NCBI GenBank assembly: GCA_964450865.1
Contig: CAYVHB010000037.1
Coordinates: 1-27,807, forward strand
From: CAYVHB01 sp964450865
Lineage (GTDB): Bacteria > Bacillota > Clostridia > Saccharofermentanales > UBA5734
Reading direction: 5' to 3'
Length of the DNA stretch: 27,807 bases
Each line of letters opens with the position of its first letter. Position 1 is the first letter of the stretch. The position numbers and the translations under genes were made by a program. The notes under the pieces were generated by a model, which was given only the letters and a program-made list of their open reading frames with translations, was not told the DNA's origin and made no database searches. Below are positions 23,248-27,807 of the stretch, piece after piece.

Positions 23248-24164
23248 ACGAGAAAATTAAGCCGGACCATGACCTAATCCAGAAGACCATAAATCTGGCA
23301 AGTCAAAATAAAAAGCGTAAGAAACTGGTTCCTGCAATCGTTCTTGTGACTTTAATTGTCATACTGAGCACGACGGCAATAGCGGCGAAAGTAATGACTG
23401 GTAATTGGCTTGGCTTATTGATTGATACAAACACGCCTTTTAGCCTAAATGAACTGGTCTCTGTACCGGGTGAAAGTATAATCTGCGACGACTACCGTGT
23501 CACATTACAGAGCGCTGTTGGTGATAACACAGCTTACTATATTCTATTTGACGTTGACAGGGTCTCAGGTACTCCCCTATATGATTTTCAACTTCACCCG
23601 ATCACTGAAAGGCTAACATCTAACATTTATTTGTCCTATGATATTCGTGCTAACCTTGATGGTTTTGGCTGCGGCGCGACAGCTTATCGCGTCGATGATG
23701 GTAGTGATCCATTAAAGGCCAAAATCATTATTAGAATGGCAATGAACTATATTGGAAAGGCTCCCAAACGGATAGAACTTAATATCAGTTCAATCAATGG
23801 CATAATAAAAAACGGTGACAGCATGGACATTCGAAAGATAGCGGATGGTAGTTGGAAATTTGTTATATCAGGTCAAACGAATACAACAAATGTTGAATAT
23901 ACATTCGATAATACAAAAGTTGACATCACACCTTTGTCAATATCAATGACTGTAAAAATTGCACAATTAGATCCCCAAGTAGGATTTAAACTCGAAATGG
24001 ATGATGGCAGTATCATTGATATTCCGCACATTGGTACATGGACTGATACAAGCTTATTTGACAAAAAACTGATAACCGCTTTATTCAATAAAGTAATCGA
24101 TCCGACACGTGTTAAGGCGATCATTATTGAGGGTGAAAGAATCGCTTTGCAAAAGAATCGATGA
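23220..24164 (+). CDS. Membrane anti-sigma factor, DUF4179-like
   Basis: 314 residues. GAGGAGG seven bases before the ATG at 23220 supports this start, which overlaps the sigma gene by 28 bases; 'MFESCYRRMNEKIKPDHDLIQKTINLA' is also the usual N-terminus of such proteins. The cytoplasmic part is short, without the HxxxCxxC zinc motif. One membrane segment is at about residues 36-56 ('LVPAIVLVTLIVILSTTAIAA'). The remaining 250 or so residues are outside and beta-rich ('VTLQSAVGDNTAYYILFDVDRVSGTPL'), as in DUF4179-type anti-sigma partners of Clostridia. It should sequester the sigma factor and release it on an outside cue. The cue is unknown. Confidence 0.82.
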   Translation: MFESCYRRMNEKIKPDHDLIQKTINLASQNKKRKKLVPAIVLVTLIVILSTTAIAAKVMTGNWLGLLIDTNTPFSLNELVSVPGESIICDDYRVTLQSAVGDNTAYYILFDVDRVSGTPLYDFQLHPITERLTSNIYLSYDIRANLDGFGCGATAYRVDDGSDPLKAKIIIRMAMNYIGKAPKRIELNISSINGIIKNGDSMDIRKIADGSWKFVISGQTNTTNVEYTFDNTKVDITPLSISMTVKIAQLDPQVGFKLEMDDGSIIDIPHIGTWTDTSLFDKKLITALFNKVIDPTRVKAIIIEGERIALQKNR

Positions 24165-24250
24165 AGGCTTACTAAATCACAATCATAGAAATAGCCTTCA
24201 GTGTGACTCGAATCTTCTATCCTTCAATTAAATGCCATAAAAAATCAATA

Positions 24251-24305
24251 TTGACAGTTATAGTCGAAAACGTTAGACTGATATTAGTCTAACGTTTTCG
24301 ACTAT
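24251..24305 (+). promoter_or_regulatory. Promoter and near-perfect 46-bp operator of the second BlaI-M56 operon
   Basis: TTGACA (24251-24256) and TAGACT (24274-24279), 17 bases apart, form the promoter. The -10 lies in a dyad with 20-bp perfectly matching arms (24260-24279 and 24286-24305) and a six-base centre GATATT. The inner half-sites TAGACT and AGTCTA are the same as in the first BlaI promoter. Repressor bound here would block the -10 and the start region. Confidence 0.85.
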
Positions 24306-24330
24306 GATGATGAATGGAATTGAGGATGTA

Positions 24331-24699
24331 ATGGATACGGATATCAAACTAAGCAATGCCGATTATCGACTGTTATCAATTGTCTGGGAAACTGAGCCAA
24401 TTGCATCTCCTGAGCTTTGCAAGCATGCTGAAGATAAGCTTGGCTGGAAGCGAACCACGACATACACCGTTTTGAAAAGACTTTGTGATAAAAACCTGCT
24501 AAAGAACGAAAATACGATCGTCACAGCGCTGATGAGTCGTGAGGAAATTCAACGCACGGAAAGTCGTCAAGTTCTGGAACGTAGTTTCAACGGTTCTTTG
24601 CCGCAATTCATCGCAGCCTTCCTGGATGGCGGCAAGATCAACCAGACAGAAGTTGATAAAATTAAGAGTCTTATTGATGAATATCGGGAGGGCAAATGA
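24331..24699 (+). CDS. BlaI/MecI-family repressor (second copy)
   Basis: 122 residues from the ATG at 24331. This start follows GAGG at five bases and lines up with the first copy ('MDTDIKLSNADYR' against 'MPKEISMTNAEYR'); upstream ATGs at 24304-24312 fall in or next to the operator. The winged helix has 'IASPELCKHAEDKLGWKRTTTYTVLKRLCDKNLL', almost identical in the recognition region to the first copy, and a helical dimerisation tail 'INQTEVDKIKSLIDEYREGK'. It should repress its own promoter and the M56 gene, whose ATG overlaps its TGA. The shared recognition helix and half-site suggest that the two repressors may bind each other's operators. Confidence 0.93.
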   Translation: MDTDIKLSNADYRLLSIVWETEPIASPELCKHAEDKLGWKRTTTYTVLKRLCDKNLLKNENTIVTALMSREEIQRTESRQVLERSFNGSLPQFIAAFLDGGKINQTEVDKIKSLIDEYREGK

Positions 24700-26075
24700 T
24701 GGACCAGATATTTTTGACCGTCCTCAATATGAGCATCACCGCATCTTATGTCATGGTTGTTGTTCTTGTTTTGCGCTTGTTGTTTAAACGTGCACCTAAA
24801 TGGATATCCTATGCACTATGGTCGGTGGTCCTGTTTCGCCTCGTCTCACCTGTTTCATTCATATCGTCATTTTCTTTGCTGAGTCGCTTCATTAGGTCCT
24901 CAGCCATTACAGGTCAAGTTGAGTATATCCCAACCGATATCATTACTGTTGGTGTTCCGAAAGTGGATATAGGTATCCCGGCCATTAACAGCATATTCAA
25001 CGCTTCCCTTCCATGGTCCACATATCCTGCAAGCAACAATTCTCTTCAAGGCGTCATAATCATTGGAACTGCGGTTTGGCTTATCGGGTTTTCCGCGATG
25101 CTTGTATACAGTATTGTTTCCTATATAAGACTTAAGCACCGTATTAGTTCAGCCACCCGGATCAGTGGAAATGTCTATGAATCAGACAAGGTTGAATCAC
25201 CATTCGTGTGCGGCTTCTTCAAACCAGGAATCTATCTTCCGGTCAGCCTAAGCGCAACGAATCAAACCTTTGTGCTTCAACATGAGCAGACACATCTGAG
25301 GCGTTTGGATCATGTGATCAAACCATTTGCGTTCCTTGTATTGGCGATACACTGGTTTAATCCATTAATTTGGTTAGCATTCCGGCTTATGAGTCGAGAT
25401 ATGGAAATGAGCTGCGACGAGCGCGTTGTGCAAGAGCTAAACCATGATGATAAAGCAGACTATGGCGGAGCGTTGGTTCAACTCGCCATGAAAAGACCGA
25501 TTTTTTCGGGAAGCCCGTTAGCCTTTGGGGAAAGCGGGACTATGAGCCGTGTACGGAACATATTGAATTATCGAAAACCAGCATTTTGGGTTACTATTAT
25601 ATTGGTCTTGACTCTAGTTATTGTTGGTACTGGGCTGCTGGCTAATCCGCGTACAGCTAGCCAGAATTATATGACATATATATGGCAAAAGGATTTTTTT
25701 GGGCCATCTGTCTATTCTACAATCGAATACCAAATGACTGATGAAGATCGAGCGACCGTTTCACCGGTCATGTCAACCGCAGAAAAGGTATTCGCTTATA
25801 CCGGTAAAAAGGCTGATGCTGATCCATCAGTTGGCGCATTGGCACGCTATTTTCATTTTTCTGATGAGATTCCATTCAGCACGGTTGAATATAATTTGCA
25901 GTTGATTACGGCTAAAGTTGATCGATCCAGCGGTTATATGTGGGTTGTTTATTCCGATAAGCAATACGATCAAGATGGAAAGAATGTTAGTGGATCAGCA
26001 AATATACTTACCTACTGGGAATTAAAAAAGACTGACGGGAAATGGAATGTTGTCGATATTAAAGAGCACCCATAG
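24696..26075 (+). CDS. BlaR1-type M56 membrane metalloprotease (second copy)
   Basis: 459 residues, starting in an ATGA overlap with the repressor gene. It has the same frame as the first copy: membrane segments near residues 12-30, 38-55 and 118-142, HEQTH at 196-200, 'DMEMSCDERVV' after it, and a fourth membrane segment near 297-315. The outer domain is only about 140 residues ('STIEYQMTDEDRATVSPVMSTAEKVFAYTG' to 'TYWELKKTDGKWNVVDIKEHP'), quite unlike the long one of the first copy and not a penicillin-binding sensor. Similar cytoplasmic and protease parts with different outer parts imply that the two systems sense different things. The lipoprotein just downstream may be its partner or target. 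Confidence 0.9.
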   Translation: MMDQIFLTVLNMSITASYVMVVVLVLRLLFKRAPKWISYALWSVVLFRLVSPVSFISSFSLLSRFIRSSAITGQVEYIPTDIITVGVPKVDIGIPAINSIFNASLPWSTYPASNNSLQGVIIIGTAVWLIGFSAMLVYSIVSYIRLKHRISSATRISGNVYESDKVESPFVCGFFKPGIYLPVSLSATNQTFVLQHEQTHLRRLDHVIKPFAFLVLAIHWFNPLIWLAFRLMSRDMEMSCDERVVQELNHDDKADYGGALVQLAMKRPIFSGSPLAFGESGTMSRVRNILNYRKPAFWVTIILVLTLVIVGTGLLANPRTASQNYMTYIWQKDFFGPSVYSTIEYQMTDEDRATVSPVMSTAEKVFAYTGKKADADPSVGALARYFHFSDEIPFSTVEYNLQLITAKVDRSSGYMWVVYSDKQYDQDGKNVSGSANILTYWELKKTDGKWNVVDIKEHP

Positions 26076-26109
26076 CCAGTTTAAGGCAATTTAAATGAAA
26101 GGCTTTTGT

Positions 26110-26967
26110 ATGAAGAACGTCACATACGGTTTAGCCAGCATTCTTCTTCTGATCGTCAGCGTTTTCATGACTGGTTGTACCAATACTAATATACAAACAA
26201 ATACGCAATCGCTCAAGGTTCCCGCTGAATGCGAGAAGCTCTGGGACATAGATCTTGGAGAGGATTACAGCATCGGAACGGCTGGTACGTATTTCGCCAG
26301 ATGGATGGACGATGACCTTGACCTGGAATTGTTTGTTCATCGTGGTAATTTATCGGATGCGGATTTGACCCGGAGCGAAAAGGTAATCGTAGATGGGATC
26401 GCCTGTTATACAAATGCGGATGCAGTCAATTGGGATGGGACCAATGAATCTGGCGAATGGATCGGCGGCACAAACTATACAAAGACGCTCACCTATGCCC
26501 AAAACGGGCTAGTCTGCACCTTAGCCGGCAACGCTGCTAAGCAAGAAATATCGCTTGATATAATATCCTTAATGACGGCCCAAAGCTTGATGGATCGTAA
26601 TGTGAGTGAATATCAGCAATTCCGGAAAACAAATGAGAATTGGACGATTGGATTTCAAAAAGGGAAAATATCAGGCAGCATCAGTATAATACCACCACCG
26701 CTGGATCAAGCCGTCTATCAAGAATGGTCAAAATCCGAAGATTGCTCATTAGTGAAGGAGGCCGATCTGGAATACTATCTGTTGAAACGTGATGACCAGG
26801 AGGATTCACCAAACAATGCTGCAATCGCATTCTTGTCTAGCCATGGGTTGATTGAATGTAGAGCAGGCGTTCCTTATAGTAAGCGAAATGAGGTGCCTCG
26901 CGATGAACTAAATTTCATTAATATGGAAATGGTTAAGAGAATTCTTGAGGTTGTTTTCGCAAAATAA
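26110..26967 (+). CDS. Secreted lipoprotein of unknown function
   Basis: 285 residues from the ATG at 26110 (AAAGG seven bases upstream); an in-frame ATG at 26095 adds MKGFC and cannot be excluded. The N-terminus 'MKNVTYGLASILLLIVSVFMTGC' is a lipoprotein signal with lipobox FMTGC, so the mature protein would be tethered outside the membrane by its cysteine. The rest is beta-rich with several Trp and Asp residues ('YFARWMDDDLDLELFVHRGNL', 'CYTNADAVNWDGTNESGEWIGG'). No family was recognised. It follows the M56 gene by about 30 bases with no terminator seen, so it is probably in the BlaI-controlled operon, perhaps as sensor partner or stress-response product. Confidence 0.75.
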   Translation: MKNVTYGLASILLLIVSVFMTGCTNTNIQTNTQSLKVPAECEKLWDIDLGEDYSIGTAGTYFARWMDDDLDLELFVHRGNLSDADLTRSEKVIVDGIACYTNADAVNWDGTNESGEWIGGTNYTKTLTYAQNGLVCTLAGNAAKQEISLDIISLMTAQSLMDRNVSEYQQFRKTNENWTIGFQKGKISGSISIIPPPLDQAVYQEWSKSEDCSLVKEADLEYYLLKRDDQEDSPNNAAIAFLSSHGLIECRAGVPYSKRNEVPRDELNFINMEMVKRILEVVFAK

Positions 26968-27086
26968 ACGGAAAATATGATTTAATCGGGATACTCGGAA
27001 AATACTGGACGACATAATTATAATCGTGCAAAAGTGCACACACCCAAGGCAAATCGTGAAATTGTATCCAACGCGTAGTGCAGATA

Positions 27087-27749
27087 CAGGAAGAATCGCG
27101 GTCGATCTCCGAAAATGTTACCTGGGGACAAAGAAAGCGATTTCAGGATGGCAAGGTAAATATGCCTTTCGGTAATTTCCTGGGATATCGTCGAGGAATT
27201 GATGGCTCGCCAGAAATCGTGCCAAAAGAGGCAGATACTGTTCGAAAAATTTATCGGCTGTTTCTTGAGGGATCGACGTATGGTGATATTGCTAGACAAC
27301 TTATGGAAGAAGGGATTCCTTCACCTCGAAAAAATAAAGAGTGGCCAAAGAGCACAATTAAGAGCATTTTGAGCAATGAACGGTACAAAGGTGATGCCCT
27401 GCTGCAAAAAAGATTCACCGTCGATTTCCTCAATAAAAAAACGAAAGCCAATGAAGGTGAAGTGCCACAATACTATGTTGAAAATAGTCATCCGGCAATA
27501 GTCAGTAAAGAAGTGTTTGATTTGGTGCAGCTTGAAATTCGTAAGCGTTCAGAAAAATCAAGGATGTCAAGCAGCAGGCATTGCTTCTCGAGTAAACTAC
27601 GCTGTGAATGTTGTGGCAATTATTTCGGCAGCAAGGTCTGGCACTCAACGGATCAATACCGTAAAGCGCTATGGCAGTGTAACCATAAATTCAAGAATTG
27701 CACAAAGTGTACGACCCCACATATTTATGAAACGGAACTGCTACGAATT
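27087..27749 (+). pseudogene. Fragment of a fifth large serine recombinase
   Basis: The frame from 27078 to 27779 matches residues about 157-377 of recombinase 2 almost collinearly: 'QEESRSISENVTWGQRKRFQDGKVNMP', 'GDALLQKRFTVDFLNKK', 'CECCGNYFGSKVWH', 'PHIYETELLRI'. Before 27087 and after 27749 the likeness stops abruptly. The catalytic serine domain and the C-terminal coiled coil are therefore missing. What remains is the DNA-binding recombinase domain and the start of the zinc ribbon. The frame is intact and a GTG at 27078 could in principle start it, but no good ribosome site is seen. A remnant of an older element is the likeliest reading; a DNA-binding-only protein is a remote alternative. 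Confidence 0.82.
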
Positions 27750-27807
27750 GGTCGTAAGCGTAAAAGAATCACATCTTGAACTCGTTATTTGACCCGCAAA
27801 TCATCCG

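Noticed and set aside
24162..24200. TGAAGGCT ... AGCCTTCA inverted repeat after the anti-sigma gene, considered as a terminator
   Set aside because: The loop is about 23 bases and no T run follows, so it does not meet the form of an intrinsic terminator.
27019..27030. TATAATCG-T-GCA resembling TATAATCG-A-GCA at 22551, considered as a direct repeat bounding the sigma-BlaI block
   Set aside because: Only about 12 bases match and the flanks do not, which is weak in AT-rich DNA. A whole-genome comparison could revive it.
1..27807. CRISPR arrays, tRNA or rRNA genes
   Set aside because: No evenly spaced direct repeats, cloverleaf-like segments or rRNA-like stretches were seen on either strand.

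Overview
The window looks like a piece of a Bacillota (probably Clostridia) chromosome or contig. The grounds are strong AGGAGG-type ribosome sites, occasional TTG/GTG starts, BlaI/BlaR1-type (M56) regulator pairs, a DUF4179-like anti-sigma protein, and a recombinase cassette with SHOCT and zinc-finger accessory genes. No tRNA, rRNA or CRISPR array was seen. All assignments come from reading the translated sequence; no database search was run.

Region 1 (1-12830, all on +) is the late structural and lysis half of a siphovirus-type prophage: HK97-fold major capsid protein (5' part missing, with an in-frame stop just before the first conserved residues), head fibre protein, head-tail connector, head closure, HK97 gp10-like and tail completion proteins, major tail protein, tail assembly chaperones G and GT (joined by a canonical -1 slippery heptamer CCCAAAC), tape measure, distal tail protein, a 1240-residue tail tip/fibre protein with about three dozen ten-residue repeats, two small proteins, a terminator-like hairpin pair, an NlpC/P60-LysM endolysin and a holin. 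Genes overlap or sit a few bases apart, as expected for one late operon.

Region 2 (12990-15981, on -) is a BlaI-type repressor followed by an M56 (BlaR1-like) membrane metalloprotease with a long non-penicillin-binding outer domain. The promoter (TTGACG-17-TAGACT) is overlaid by a four-half-site dyad.

Region 3 (15982-22737) is the most unusual part. An orphan intrinsic terminator is followed by an HTH/zinc-finger protein, a 51-residue SHOCT-like protein and two overlapping large serine recombinases on +. These run tail-to-tail, 10 bp apart, into a second overlapping pair of large serine recombinases on -. All four keep the catalytic serine, the SRF-R-N motif and a cysteine cluster.

Region 4 (22738-26967, on +, visibly AT-rich) is an ECF sigma factor and its membrane anti-sigma partner, then a second BlaI/M56 pair paralogous to that of region 2, with the same promoter design (TTGACA-17-TAGACT) inside a near-perfect 46-bp dyad, and finally a lipoprotein. 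Region 5 (27087-27749) is a fragment of a fifth serine recombinase lacking its catalytic domain.

The layout suggests a prophage end or mobile-element hot spot: a structural phage module, two convergent recombinase pairs, and two opposed BlaI/BlaR1-type sensing modules around them. Whether the recombinases belong to the phage, to another mobile element or to nested insertions cannot be settled from this window.
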